Numbered from the stretch's first letter, positions 1-11,986 are shown. The stretch is 33,733 bases of DNA from Priapulus caudatus (GCF_000485595.1 NW_014577847.1:87300-121032); one strand, 5' to 3'. The notes: a model not told the origin generated them from the sequence alone. Numbers and translations are program-made.

Positions 1-169
1 AGGGCGTGTGTGCGGGCGTGTGAGTGTGTGAGTGCGTGCATGAGGGCGTGTGTGCGGGCGTGTGAGTGTGTGAGTGCGTGAATGCGGGTGCGGGCGTGTG
101 TGCGGGCGTGTGAGTGTGTGCGGGCGTGTGAGTGTGTGCGGGCGTGTGAGTGTGTGAGTGCGTGCATGC
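1..169 (+). repeat. GTGC/GTGT-rich minisatellite
   Basis: Higher-order repeat of pieces such as GGGCGTGTGAGTGTGTGAG. The same array resumes at about 440, on the other side of the inserted element. Confidence 0.85.
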
Positions 170-434
170 ACTGGCGCCCACAGGTCTTAAGAAAGTAGAA
201 GCACAAAAGAATAAAATCCTCAGTGATAATAAAAAGCAAGCGCCGTAGGCGCGCTGCATGCTAGGGGGGTCCGGGGCATGTCCCCCTAAAAATTTGTGAA
301 TGGTAGACGTCTGGAGATGCAATCTGGTAAGTCTTGCGAGAGAAATTTAGGAACAAAATGTAGGAACAAAATTGTTTAACCCAAAATTTACTGGAAGCAC
401 TGTGCTTCCAGTGCTTCTATCTGCGGGCGCCACG
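170..434. mobile_element. Small inserted element with 12-bp terminal inverted repeats
   Basis: TGGCGCCCACAG at 172-183 is inverted at 421-432 (one mismatch). The flanks both contain GTGCATGC (162-169 and 435-442), which could be an 8-bp target duplication, although the host array is itself GTGC-rich. The inside has a GGGGGGTCCGGGGCATGTCC stretch but no ORF. Confidence 0.5.
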
Positions 435-494
435 GTGCATGCGTGCGTGTGTGCGGGCGTGTGAGTGTGTGAGTGCGTGCATGCGCGCGTGTGC

Positions 495-618
495 CTGCGT
501 GCATGTGAACCTGCGTGCGTGCGTTTATGTAAACCTGCGTGCGTGCGTGCGTTTATGTAAACCTGCATGCGTGCGTGCGTTTATGTAAACCTGCGTGCGT
601 GCGTGCGTTTATGTAAAC
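495..618 (+). repeat. 24/28-bp tandem repeat
   Basis: Units ending TTTATGTAAAC, separated by two or three GTGC-type steps: 511-534, 535-562, 563-590 and 591-618, with a diverged unit before them. Confidence 0.85.
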
Positions 619-699
619 CTGCGTGCGTGCGTGCGAGTGTACGTGCGTATGTGCACGCGTGCGTGCGCGAGTGCGTGCCTGCGTGCATGACCCTAGAGT

Positions 700-1590
700 T
701 GCTTGCTTCCGAGCACGCAGTGACCGATATAGGCGTCAGCGAGCGTTACCGTGACACCCGCCAACGCAATTCGAACACTCGGTCGCGCATCTCCGCGACC
801 CGTTATCACAATAACTATTACTATTCACGCTGCGACCTCCTCCTTTACGCGGCCGAACGACGACCAGGGAGGGAGCGCTGACCAAAGAGAGCGAGCTGCC
901 GGTACGTACGCGGCCTGCCCCCTTAGACGCATGTGGAGCGTGCAGTACGGGCAACGACCTTGCCCCGCCGCCCCCTCACAGGTCGGACTATCTGTTACGT
1001 GGTGGGCGGGGAAGCGTAACAATTCTTCTCTCTTGATCTCACCCCCGCGCGCGAGCGAGCGGACAGCCGCATGGTACAACAATGGCATGTAAATGACCAC
1101 TTCCTCAGTAGTGGACGAAATAATAATAGGAACGTAAAGAAGGCCAACTATCTGCGTGTGGTTGTGATGCGAGGAGGGTAGAGGGAGGGGGAGGGGGCAA
1201 GGGCAGTGAAAGGTCATCCACGAAGACACGTTGACCACAGATAAGCGGACAGTTGCTGGTCGAATGTGCGGTTGTTGTTGTCATCGGATAACTACGCGGT
1301 CTAATAAGCCGATATAATAAATCTACATGTAGCAACGCGCTTCCTAAGCGACGCATTCATACTTGTTACATTCTCAAGCACGTCCTTATTAGCTTACGAG
1401 AATTGCGTTTCGTTTACGAACATATCTGGCTTCGATTCGCAATATTGCTTTCCGCCGTGCACATTCCGTGCATGTTCATATCTTGGTAATTTTTCAATCC
1501 GCATATTTGTAATTGCATGTATTCATCATAATCATCATTCATATTAAATATTTATAAATTTAGGTGCACTGTATTCATCAGTTCCTTAAA
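700..1590. other. No recognised feature
   Basis: Overlapping open frames on both strands are unlike any protein I know and lack splice or domain support. The sequence moves from GC-rich (to about 1,080) to AT-rich. Confidence 0.5.
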
Positions 1591-1611
1591 TGACGCACGA
1601 CGTTCCGCGCG

Positions 1612-1651
1612 ACACACACATACACACACAACAGCAATACACACACACCAA

Positions 1652-1697
<46 letters not shown>

Positions 1698-1707
1698 ACA
1701 CACACTA

Positions 1708-1748
<41 letters not shown>

Positions 1749-1757
1749 CACACACAA

Positions 1758-1797
<40 letters not shown>

Positions 1798-1798
1798 A

Positions 1799-1846
<48 letters not shown>

Positions 1847-2269
1847 ACACACACACCACACACACACACACACACACGACACACACACACACACACATAC
1901 ACAAACACACAACACACACCAAACACACACACACACACATACACACACACACACACAAATAATACACCACACACAATATCAATATGTTAGTATATATATA
2001 TATATATATATATATATCGAGAGAGGAGAGAGCAGGGGGGAGCGGAGGAGCGAAGAGACGCGAGAGCAAGATAGAATCAGAGATAGAGATAAGAGAGAGC
2101 GAGTAGAGGCGAGAGATATGAAGAGCAGAAAGGAGAGCGAGCGACGCGAGCGAGATAGAGAGAGAATAGAGATTAAAGCAGAGAGATGGAAAGAGAGAAG
2201 AGCGAGCAGCGAGCGAGCGAGAGAGAGAGAGCAGAGAGCGCAGAGAGGAGAGAGAGTAGGAGAGAGAGT

Positions 2270-2306
<37 letters not shown>

Positions 2307-2582
2307 TAGAGAGAGAGGAGCGGGTTAGAACCCGTCTGATCGCGACATGTTTCCGATCGCGGCAGTCAGGAGCACTTGTATTGCAACATCTTATTGATAG
2401 TGACGCGCGCACACACACACACACACACACATACATACCACACACACACACACACACACACACAACACACACACACACACCACACGCGGCGCGCGCAACA
2501 ACACACAACACCACACCCACACACACGCACACACATCACACAAACACACGCGCACACACACGCACACAGCACAACGCACGCA

Positions 2583-2618
<36 letters not shown>

Positions 2619-2640
2619 GCACCGCACGCACACACAAAAA
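1612..2640 (+). repeat. CA, TA, GA and CA simple repeats
   Basis: (CA)n-rich 1,612-1,976, (TA)n 1,990-2,016, GA-rich 2,017-2,326, about 80 bases of unique sequence, then CA-rich 2,408-2,640. The long open frames here are only His/Thr, Cys/Val or Arg/Glu repeats. Confidence 0.95.
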
Positions 2641-3385
2641 CGTAACGATCCACGTAATTGCTGGTTAGGTCCGGTCAGAGAATGCGAGCGTGCGTCTTGT
2701 GTTTAATCACGTAATCTTTGTCATGCGTCTGCGACCTACGTCACGCAGCCACTGCTTCCGACTCGCACGTAAGTTTTAACTCTACAGTATGCGTGTCTGG
2801 GACCAGGAACGAATTCGGATTTGACCTACTGTCTAAAAAGTATTACCAGTTTATATGCTTATATGCGACCGGTGCAGCTTGGTCATTCCAAGCGAAGCAC
2901 TGTTATTCAGAGATATGGGCCTTACAACGCGCGTCTAGACAAAAATGGCAGGCGCACAACGGAGGGAGGTAGTGATGTTAGACAACATAAGAGATGGCTG
3001 AAGGTGCTAACACGCTTTGGATATGAATTTGCGACTATATATCTCGTTAGAACGTTGCGTTTTTTATAATAAAGCATAATATATACGGAGATGTGCAGTT
3101 GCAAATCTGGACATCGCGTACCAGGTTCATTCCAGTTCCAAATTTTTCGGATTATCAACTGCAGTAATATTTACTATAGCAAGAGTACTACGTCACCGTC
3201 TCTTTCGATTGCGATAGCTTCGTTATATTTCGCCATTGCGTTTTTCCCTGCATGCGAATACGGACAGATGGACATTGCAAGTACTGCCGATGTTCATTAG
3301 GAATTTGTTTCCTTACTAATGTAGAAGCTCGCATAGTACATGATTAATATATATTAATGACGGGTTCATTTGTGCATTTTTTCAG

Positions 3386-3456
3386 GCTACAGGAGGGAGG
3401 CCAAGAACAAACGAAAGCATGAAGTAAGCCAATTCTACATTGCCGTACTGTTGTTG
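3386..3456 (+). pseudogene. Start exon, copy A (frameshifted)
   Basis: This is the counterpart of 12,776-12,842 with the same acceptor and GTGAGT donor. The ATG is at 3,419, but two extra bases after the second codon shift the frame, so the hydrophobic signal sequence is lost. The change looks like an assembly or sequencing indel rather than normal divergence, because small indels are spread evenly over the block. Confidence 0.6.
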
Positions 3457-3630
3457 GTGAGTTTTGCTAACAGTAAATAATTATTATATTATAACTTATA
3501 ACTATTTAATTAATTACAAATCCAATAGTTTTCGAATATCCATAAGATAATTAGGCCATTGCTAGCGCAACACACGAGCGCTATAATTTTGGCGACAGCA
3601 CTCGACAATCTATAAACATGGTGCCTATCA

Positions 3631-3895
3631 CTAACGCCTGAGGGGTTATGTCCCCCAGGGTCACTATCGGAGGGTTACCCATGGGTACGGTTCGATATAT
3701 CGCGAACGTACCATGGTACTTCTAATATGCCGGACCGCATACATTGCCTACTCCACTAACGAGTCGAGGAGTCGCTTACGCTACTCCCTAATCCTAACCC
3801 TGAACCATATCAGATAGTTACCAGCGGTACGTTCGATTTATATCGAACCGTTACCAGGGTACCCTGCCGATTAGTACCCTGGGCGGACATAAGAC
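3631..3895. mobile_element. Fold-back element, copy A
   Basis: Same family as 13,013-13,272: long near-palindrome built from GTACCCTGG / CCAGGGTAC and TCGATATATCG motifs around a central ACTCCACTAACGAGTCGAGG-like segment. Confidence 0.7.
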
Positions 3896-4495
3896 ACCTA
3901 TGTATAAGATTTCCGGATATGTCGTTATGGTTCATCTTCTTGTGTTCGGAGTTCTACGCGGCTATCCCACTATTAGCTGGTGTTGGCAGGGTTTAGCGGT
4001 TCGTCTATTGCAAAGTAGGGAAGAGCGGATACAACCGGAGCCAATCCATTTCGTACATTCTGGTTATAAGCACTGTAGTATGTCTTAGGTAAATATATAT
4101 AATAATAAAGGTTTAGCTTCGACATGTGTTTCTAGCCCGAGAGCGAGTGGGTAAATATACCGCCCTAAACTACGTATGACATACTCGCGACGGTTCAGCA
4201 AGGGAAGGCCAACTAGCATTGATATTAGGCTGTGAATAACAAACAAACGGCGGTTCAAAAACTAAACGATCCGTTTTTCTTCACTCTATATTCACTCTAT
4301 TTGATATTCTTACGAGAGACATCTTCTCTACTCAGTAACTTTTCTCGAAGATTTATGATCAGACTGTCGGGGCTATTCATGAAGCAATAGCAAAATGCCT
4401 GCCAAATATACATTTATCTGTTATTGGAATTACGAGATATAGCAACTATCTGTGTAGTGCTTGGTTACGAGTTGATTCGCCCCATGCTGCGCTCG

Positions 4496-4530
4496 TGACG
4501 TCACATTTAGCTGGTGTAGAGGTTATATAA
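4496..4530 (+). promoter_or_regulatory. Candidate CRE plus TATA promoter, copy A
   Basis: A full palindromic cAMP-response element TGACGTCA (4,496-4,503) lies 19 bases before TTATATAA (4,523-4,530). Copy B keeps both. It lies between the start exon and the possible second exon, so it would be an internal promoter or serve another transcript. Confidence 0.35.
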
Positions 4531-4854
4531 CTTGATGCGAAAGGTACAGTTCGTGTGAATGAATGTCGCGATTAGCTTAGACAAATAATTCTCGTCGCGT
4601 TTATTCTAAGGAAATTTCCTCTGCGACGAAATCCACTGGGAAAAAGATAAATTATTTCGTAGACACAAATTATCGGATTTACGACAAGCATCATTTTGTA
4701 TCGCTTCCTAATGTTCTCGCGACTCAACGCGTAACCTGATATAATACAGTCATTTAACGGATAGGTCACGCACTGACGATCGCGTGATGAGAGAGAGCGG
4801 AGTCGAGTGTTGTTCGTAACAGTTACAATACGGGTTCCTGACTGGCCACCGCAG

Positions 4855-4983
4855 ACGTTCGTCATGCAGGGAGGGCCGACGTATGTAGCGGCGATGTGCC
4901 GCTACCTCGTGGGGGCGGCCTCCGTCCCGTCGAGTCTTCTTCGCGCATTTCTGGCCTACATTCACGGGCGACACGGTCTTAAC
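4855..4983 (+). other. Possible second exon, copy A
   Basis: The segment between CCACCGCAG and GTGAGA is open in phase 0 (opening TFVMQGGPTYVAAM) and would join the start exon in frame. The copy B version is open in a different frame. No known domain. Confidence 0.25.
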
Positions 4984-5223
4984 GTGAGATGTTCCATCCT
5001 GCGCTTTGGCTAAGCGCGAAGGTGACAGCTCTAGAAGATAATGAGTGGAGAGATTACTGTGTGTATAGAGCCTGCGGTGTATAGAGAGTGTGAGGCACCA
5101 CTTAACCGCGTCACGTAGCTGAACCCGGGAGTGTGCCTATGCAACACTGCGCGTACGCCACGCCTTGCATCATAGGCATGTCATCGAAGAGTGACTCGAC
5201 AAACTGAGCTGATGGGACTCGGC

Positions 5224-5460
5224 AGGTTCTTCATTTTTCATTAGTTGTGCCCTAATGAGAACCAGTTGTATAGAGGGGAAAGTAAAGAAAGAAAAAAAAA
5301 GAGAGAGAGTGAGAGGAAGGTAGATGGAGAAAGAAAGAGAGAGAGAGAGAGACAGCGACAGAGAGAGGGAGAGAGGAAGGGAGATAGAGAGAGATAGAAA
5401 GAGAGAACAGAGAGAGAGATGAGAGAAAGAGAGAGGAAGGGAGATAGATAGATAGGATAG

Positions 5461-5497
<37 letters not shown>

Positions 5498-5561
5498 GAG
5501 AGAGAGAAAGAGAGAGATGCCGAGCAGAGAAAGCGAGACGGAGAGAGAGAGGAAGGCAGAT

Positions 5562-5595
<34 letters not shown>

Positions 5596-5703
5596 GAGAG
5601 AGAGAAGAGAGAGAGAAAGAGAGGGAGATAGATAGATAGAGAAAGGTTCTTCATTTTTTCATTAGTTGTGCCCTAATGAGAACCAGTTGTATAGAGGGAA
5701 AGC
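5224..5703 (+). repeat. 60-bp direct repeat flanking a GA tract (copy A only)
   Basis: A segment beginning GGTTCTTCATTTTT and ending GTTGTATAGAGGG occurs at about 5,224-5,278 and again at 5,645-5,698, each followed by a GA tract. Copy B has a single version (14,599-14,665). Confidence 0.8.
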
Positions 5704-5798
5704 TAAAGAAGAAGAGAGAGAGGAATAGAGAGAGAGAGAGAGAGAGCGGAGAGATTAGAGAGATATATTTTTTTTTTTTTTTTTTTTTTTATTTGTTT

Positions 5799-5843
<45 letters not shown>

Positions 5844-5871
5844 AGAGGAGAAGAGATAGGAGAGAGAGAGA

Positions 5872-5906
<35 letters not shown>

Positions 5907-5981
5907 GCGGAGATAAAGAAGAGCAGAGACGAAGAGACAAAGAAAGGAGAGCAGAAAGGAAAGGAGATAGAGAGAAAGAGA

Positions 5982-6016
<35 letters not shown>

Positions 6017-6140
6017 AGGAGAGAGAAAGAAGGAAAAAAGAGAGAGAGAGAGAGAGAGAGAGTAGAGAGAGAGAGAGGATCATCATCATCATTATCATCA
6101 ATCATCATCCATCATACATCATCTCATCATCATCATAAAA
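5704..6140 (+). repeat. GA tract, poly-T and ATC repeat
   Basis: GA-rich sequence with a 22-base T run (5,769-5,790) and a (CAT)n region at 6,079-6,137. Confidence 0.9.
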
Positions 6141-6487
6141 ATAAAAATAAATATAAATGATAATCGATGCTGTGGTGATGATGATGATTCATGATTATGG
6201 CTTCATGAAGTAAACTAATAATAACGTTCATTAATTCAATGAGTTGACAAGAATTATTGCAGCGTAGAAAACCATTACTATCAGGCGTGGAATAATGATA
6301 GATATATTTACATATATAATATTATATATCTATTTTTATTTTTATTATTATTATTCATTCCTGATCTTTACCAAGAGCGATTAAGTATGTAGTACTATAC
6401 GCTCTTGATTGTATCCTGTTCTTATAATTGACAGATATTGCAGTGGCTACCGATAAAAATGCACAACATACATACATACGCTGCATT

Positions 6488-6704
6488 CACACACGCACCC
6501 ACGCACAGGCACACACGCACGCACGCACGCACACCCACATACGCCACGCACAGGCACACACACACGCACGCCACAGACGCAGCACATCGCACAACACACG
6601 CACGCCACACACGCACACACAATGGACACACACGCACGCAACACACAACACACACACACACACCACACACACACACACACAGCACACACACTACACATCA
6701 CACA
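6488..6704 (+). repeat. CA/CACG microsatellite, copy A
   Basis: Interrupted (CA)n and (ACGC)n, matching 15,300-15,615. Confidence 0.9.
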
Positions 6705-6769
6705 CTAAACAACGTGTTGTGATCCTGTTCACCGTGACATAACTCACCGTGACGTTTCGCTCTCGCCAG

Positions 6770-6903
6770 GCAGTAGCGTGGCGCGAAAGACACCGCAGCG
6801 CCGCTAGAAAGATACGGGCGGCCTTCAGCTTCGCATATTTTTACGGAAGCAAAGGCAAGGCAGCGACAGCGCCTCCGACTTCTACGACGACCAAGAGAGG
6901 ACA

Positions 6904-6942
<39 letters not shown>

Positions 6943-7316
6943 CCAGGCCGACCAATAGGCTATCGCCCGTCAGCCTCTGAACATTGGCAGAGCGGTGAGA
7001 CCAATTCCCGGTAACGAGGAAAGACAACCGCTGGAATTCTTCGAGCGTCGGGAAACTACTGGCACGACGACGACGACGACGACGACACGAGCGCGCCGCC
7101 GCGCGACGACGACAACCCGAGCGCGACAACAGAGGCTAGTCGCTGGCGCATAACAAGGCAGAACGACCAACAAGGAGAAACGACCACCAGGGCGGCGCCA
7201 CGCGGGCACTGTCTCACGACGACAACGACAACGACACCAAGCTCGCCGCTCCAGCTCCGAAACAACATCTTGGGCCATCATATAACCTGCCCTGGAGGAA
7301 CACCGAGAACAAGCAG
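6770..7316 (+). pseudogene. Low-complexity exon, copy A (indel-broken)
   Basis: Counterpart of 15,677-16,261 with the same boundaries (CTCGCCAG acceptor, GTATAG donor). It holds a longer (ACG)n run near 6,904-6,941 than copy B, and the reading frame changes several times. EFFERRETTG occurs at about 7,036. Confidence 0.45.
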
Positions 7317-7507
7317 GTATAGGAGACGGAGACGCATACATCTACGTCTAATGTTTAATAATTAACAATGGACTATGCCCCACGCGCACCAACGATCAGT
7401 AAGTCGATTCATTATTAACCATCGATATGGAAAAAATATTGATTGCGGTATTTACTACTCCTGTTAGAAATTCTGTTCGATTAATAAATTAATCCTTCCA
7501 CGTATAG

Positions 7508-7572
7508 TTAATATATATATATATATATATTAATATATATATATTATAAGCCTTATATATATAGTATATATA

Positions 7573-7610
<38 letters not shown>

Positions 7611-7660
7611 TATACTATATATAAATACTATATATATATGCATATACTATATATAGTTAG
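7508..7660 (+). repeat. (TA)n tracts
   Basis: Runs of TATA interrupted by short unique pieces. The copy B counterpart is at about 16,426-16,512. Confidence 0.9.
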
Positions 7661-7804
7661 TGATTTCTATCCATGCCGATTAACTGATTTATCTTAATTA
7701 CGTGATATAAATTATTCATACACATCATACTCGGCAAACTCCGAATTATACTATCCTCGCAGAGGAGACAAATACTCACTTATAGAGTGACGACTATTTC
7801 GCAG

Positions 7805-8268
7805 GTGCTCCTTGACGACGCAGTGAGCGAGTGAACGCCTGCGCTTATCAGGAGGAACCCAGCCGGTGGGGGGGGGGACTGCGCGGGAGGGATGGAGGAC
7901 GCAGGAGGACAGGCCGACACCCGGCCTCGCTTCTTCAGCGACCGACGACGGTCGGGCACGAAGAAGCCGGCGGCGACGCCGGCGAGTTTTTAACCCTGCT
8001 TCACGAGCCGACGCAGGGCGATCGACGCTGGCGAGTTTTTAACCCGTTCGTTTGAAGCCGCCCACGACGCCGCCACGACGCCGCAGCGGCCAGCCGCAGG
8101 CCGCAAGCCGCAGCCCGCCCCGCCCCCCATCGGCACAGACAGCGAGAGCGAGTAGAAGCCTTCTTCACCGTTCCCACAAACGCGCGAGAGGCGGACAGCA
8201 AATCGATGAAGAGATTCCGGGAGTGAGGAGGAGGGGAGCAGGAGGACGGTGTGTCAGACAGGCGGGTC
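7805..8268 (+). pseudogene. FNPF-motif exon 1, copy A (indel-broken)
   Basis: Counterpart of 16,652-17,079. RVFNPFV is readable just before 8,055. A second GAGTTTTTAACCC, which would read EFFNP after one-base correction, lies about 45 bases upstream. An internal G-run (7,867-7,876) is expanded compared with copy B. Confidence 0.45.
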
Positions 8269-8354
8269 GTTGAGTTGCGCCCCTTCCCGACAATACGCGA
8301 TGTTATCAGTGATGAGTGAGAGCCGCAAGACTTCGCGAAGAGGTCGGTGTTCCT

Positions 8355-8660
8355 AATCGTCCGGCGTGAGCTAGAGAGAAGAAGAGAGTTAGAAAAGAGC
8401 AGAGGAGGAAAGCAGTGCCGATCACACACACACGCGAGGCGCAGTGCGCACGCACGCACGCACCGCACGCTACGCACAGCACACACACACACACAACAAC
8501 ACATCACACACACAGATAGAGCGTCGAGAAACTCGGACAGCGAGAGAGGAAGAAAGTAGAGAGCGCTGCGCGCAGAGAGAGAGAGGAGAGAGAGATGAGA
8601 GAGAAGAGAAAGAGAGAGGAGAGTGTTGAGAGAGAGAGAGAGGAGACGTGAGGGTGGCGA
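8355..8660 (+). repeat. GA and CA tracts, copy A
   Basis: GA-rich, CA-rich, then GA-rich sequence inside the intron between the two FNPF-motif exons. The copy B counterpart is 17,170-17,455. Confidence 0.85.
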
Positions 8661-8987
8661 GAGTGTGTTACGTGCAGGGAGAGCTGCGTGGAGAAATGCA
8701 GCTTCCCATGTTACCGCTACATTGCAATACATGCCCACAAACAGTACACCCTCGATAATAAAAAGGTTAGCATTAACGAAATAAATACTACTCAAGAGTC
8801 GTAATAGAAATGGCATGGAATTTTCTATTATGGACTCTATATAGTATCAATATAATTTACCAAGTTCAATAATGTAGATACATGTATTCATAACATCGAG
8901 CAGTAATAATATAGGCAATATCCGCCACGACAGTATCATTCACCTAATATATATTAATGTAGCAACGTTCGTCTGTTTCTTTGTTAG

Positions 8988-9232
8988 ATTCCAAATAGGG
9001 GTCAGGTCGTGCGTAGGAGGAGCGCCCGCGATCGCAGCCACGAGGCGTCCATTTTAACCGTTTCTTGTGCGATGAGCACAACACTGATGAGCTCAGTCGA
9101 ATTCAACGTACGGACAGCCAGCAGCAGAGCTTCCCGCGTTCGTGATCGCCGAAAAGGATTGCCTTAACCCTTACGACGACTATACACAGGTGGACATCTT
9201 GCACGAACTTCCAGAAAACGCGATGCTAATCG
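8988..9232 (+). pseudogene. FNP[FY]-motif exon 2, copy A (frameshifted)
   Basis: This aligns base for base with the intact exon 17,781-18,016 but carries several single-base insertions and deletions that destroy the frame, including inside the FNPF codons. Confidence 0.6.
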
Positions 9233-9337
9233 TTAAATCGAGGCAGGCAATATAGATAGGCGAAGTGTGTATGGTGTCGACGTGCCGAGGGTTGAGTCAC
9301 AACTTTACACACTTCACACTTGTACGATATTACAGCC

Positions 9338-9633
9338 GCTTCTACGTAGCAATCTATGACAAATAAGGACAATACGCATATACGCTTCTCCTATGACAAC
9401 TATTTGTCATAGGAAGATTCTTCCTGATGAAAATATTGTTGTATGTGTTGTGCGCATCGTAGGGTTTAGGCAGCGATATTATGAATGCAAGCAGTGAATT
9501 ATCTGCTGTAAAGCGGTAACGAAGTTTATCGCCAAATATTTGGCATAAGAAGATCTTCCTATGACAAATAATAGTGTTCATAGGAGAGCGTATATGCGCC
9601 CAGGTCGATTTGTCATAGATGCTAGCAGCAACA
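9338..9633. mobile_element. Palindromic element, copy A
   Basis: Counterpart of 18,129-18,455 with one internal palindromic unit instead of two. Confidence 0.65.
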
Positions 9634-9918
9634 TGTTGCAATTACGTATGTATACCCCCCCCCACCAGATATACATGTGCCATACAGCGCGTAATTAAGA
9701 AGGGCTTAATTACCTTCTTAATACGCTCTTGCAGTGCATATGATAACGTGCGCATGGCATATTACGACAGGGACCCCAAATCGTTACAATACAATCGCAA
9801 GCATCTATATGACGCACGCGTGAACGATAACCCGGTAGGTACGAGACCTTCCTTCTCGGAGAAGGTACAAATGCGACAGCTACGTTACGTATGTGTTACC
9901 GTTGCGCGGCGGGGTTAG

Positions 9919-10152
9919 AGAGAGTAAGATCCCGACGAACCAGCGAACGGGCGAAGTTGGATCATCAGCGTCCCTAGCTGACAAATGCGGAGGGCGGACG
10001 GTCGGCGGTGGTCCGTCAGGTTCGGTCAATGACTGAACTCGTCGAAGTATCGCTCGCCGACGGGGCCGGGAACCCATCCAGAACATTTCCGCAGGCGGCC
10101 GCGACGCCGCGCTTCTATCCGAGTGAAGTTTACGGCATCAGCCGTCCCCTCA
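9919..10152 (+). pseudogene. Linker exon, copy A (frameshifted)
   Basis: Counterpart of 18,720-18,946. The acceptor TTAG is preserved. The region of the donor has changed from CTCAGTACGT to CTCAGGCTACGT, and the interior has several single-base gains and losses. Confidence 0.55.
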
Positions 10153-10395
10153 GGCTACGTAACATCCCGTGTTGTGCTTGTTTGTTTATTTATTTGTAGT
10201 TGGTTGCTTTTATTATTATTATTATTATTAATGTTCATTATTATTGTTTTTGTTTTTTCGTCGCGTGCTGCTCTCTTACTGATTACGGTGTCGTTATTAT
10301 TTTTTCATTATCTTCGCTTCTTGTTATTTTACCTAACTTTGCAAATGTTATTGCAAAGCCATATCTATAGCTAAGTCGTGCGAATTCGTTTCCAA

Positions 10396-10605
10396 GTATC
10401 GATGTTCAAGTGCGATATTGACAGAGAGAACATGCGTGTTGCCTTTGAGATTTGACCATCGTTTTGGAGGCCTTGCATTTACCAAAGGCTATTTCAAGGG
10501 CGACCGCCTGCCAAAAGGGAAAAAACGCTGGGTAACTTTGGCGCGAATTCGCCTCATTTCAACTACGCTCTAGATGGATCGGCACTGATAGGTTTTCGCG
10601 ATGTT
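10396..10605 (+). pseudogene. ZP-N exon, copy A (broken, truncated at the gap)
   Basis: Counterpart of the exon at 19,166. Recognisable pieces of the VQC...GDAC...GCGT region occur in shifting frames. Similarity to copy B continues to 10,836 and then stops at the run of Ns, so no later ZP exon exists for this copy. Confidence 0.6.
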
Positions 10606-10836
10606 CTTATACACGCCTTAATGCTATAATATTTGTGCGCTTGTGGATTGTAATACGCCGATTACAACAAGAGTATTGGTTTCGATCACAGATATGGTGG
10701 TTATAGATCTATTCGACAAGAAGGGATATGAATACGCGAAGTGGATTGCTTCACACGCGAACGTATTCTTTTTTTCTTTCATCCTTTCACCCCTTCTTCT
10801 TCTTCTTCTTCTTCTTTCTTTGTCGTAGTCTCTCGC

Positions 10837-10846
10837 NNNNNNNNNN
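10837..10846. other. Assembly gap (10 N)
   Basis: Ten Ns interrupt the sequence exactly where copy A stops matching copy B (equivalent to 19,575). Confidence 0.99.
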
Positions 10847-10957
10847 TGCCCCTTCGTGATCGGGCGATTAAATTCGCTACGTGTGCCCCTTCGTGATCGG
10901 GCGATTAAATTCGCTACGTGTGCCCTTTCGTGATCGGGCGATTAAATTCGCTGGCGA
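10847..10957 (+). repeat. 37-bp tandem repeat, three units
   Basis: The unit starts TGCCCCTTCGTGATCGGGCG and is repeated at 10,847, 10,884 and 10,921, the last diverging after about 30 bases into further GCGATT/AATCGC inverted pieces up to about 10,995. It lies directly after the N gap. Confidence 0.85.
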
Positions 10958-11099
10958 TTTTAATCGCCGCGATCGGGCGATAAAAATCGCTCGTGTGCCC
11001 CTAGCATAACAAACTGTCGCTAGCTGCATAGATGCCGTTGTGTCGTAAGAGGTAAAACCACACGCGCGCTTTTCAAGTCCGTGTTCACTCACAGACAGA

Positions 11100-11461
11100 G
11101 TGAGAAGGATAGCAAGAAAGAGAGAGAGAGCGCGCGCGCGGTAGAGAGAGCTAGGGAGAGAGGAAAAGAGAGAGCGAGAGGAAGAGAGAGGGAAAGGGAG
11201 AGAGAGAGATAGAGAGAGAAGAGAGCTAGAGAGAAAGCGAGAAGGAGAGAGGCAGGGAGAGAGAGACAGAGGCAGAGAGAGAGAAGGGGGAGGCAGAGAG
11301 AGAGAGAGGCAGAGAGAGAGAAGAGGGAGGCAGGGAGAGAGAGAGAGAGAGAGAGAGAGATAGAAAAAAGGGAGAGGCAGGGAAAAGGAGAGAGAGAGAG
11401 ATAGAGAGAGAAGGGAGAGGCAGGGAGAGGAAGGCAGATAGATAGAGAGAGATAGAGAGAG

Positions 11462-11525
<64 letters not shown>

Positions 11526-11526
11526 G

Positions 11527-11572
<46 letters not shown>

Positions 11573-11986
11573 ATAAAAACAACAACAAAAATATAAATGA
11601 TAACGATGATGTGGCTGATGCTGATAATCATAATTATGGCTTCATGAAAATGAACTAATAATAACGTTATTTACTTCAATGAGTTGACAAGAATTATTGC
11701 AGCTGTAGAAACACCATTATATCAGACATGAATAATAATAGATATCTATTTTTTATTTTATTATTATTATTATTATTATTCACTCCATATTATTATACCA
11801 AAAGCGAATTAGGAATGTAGTACTTATACGCTCTTGATTGTATTCTGTTCTTTAATTGACAGATATTGAATCGTACCGATAAAATGCACACATACATACA
11901 TACGTGCATTCACACACGCACGCACAGGCACGCACGCACGCACACCCACACACGCACGCACGCACGCACAGGCACACACACACACG

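Larger units (their letters stand above)
2640..10836 (+). repeat. Tandem duplicate block, copy A
   Basis: 2,640-5,240 matches 12,058-14,640, and about 6,060-10,836 matches about 14,905-19,575, in the same order and orientation, at offsets of about 8.8-9.4 kb. Differences are mostly scattered one- and two-base indels. The extra length in copy A is mainly GA tract at 5,277-6,070. Confidence 0.9.

Noticed and set aside
1578-2668. Long open frames of His/Thr, Cys/Val and Arg/Glu repeats on both strands
   Set aside because: They are translations of CA and GA simple repeats; other frames of the same repeats are equally open.
4750-4974. 74-codon minus-strand frame opposite the possible second exon
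   Set aside because: It is not preserved in copy B and has no recognisable features; kept only as an alternative reading of that segment.
10847-10957. 37-bp repeat as a CRISPR-like array
   Set aside because: The units are directly adjacent with no spacers, and the DNA is animal nuclear sequence.
11089-11631. 180-codon Ser/Leu-rich minus-strand frame with poly-Asp
   Set aside because: It is the complement of GA and ATC microsatellites; similar frames appear at 5,241 and 14,628 for the same reason.
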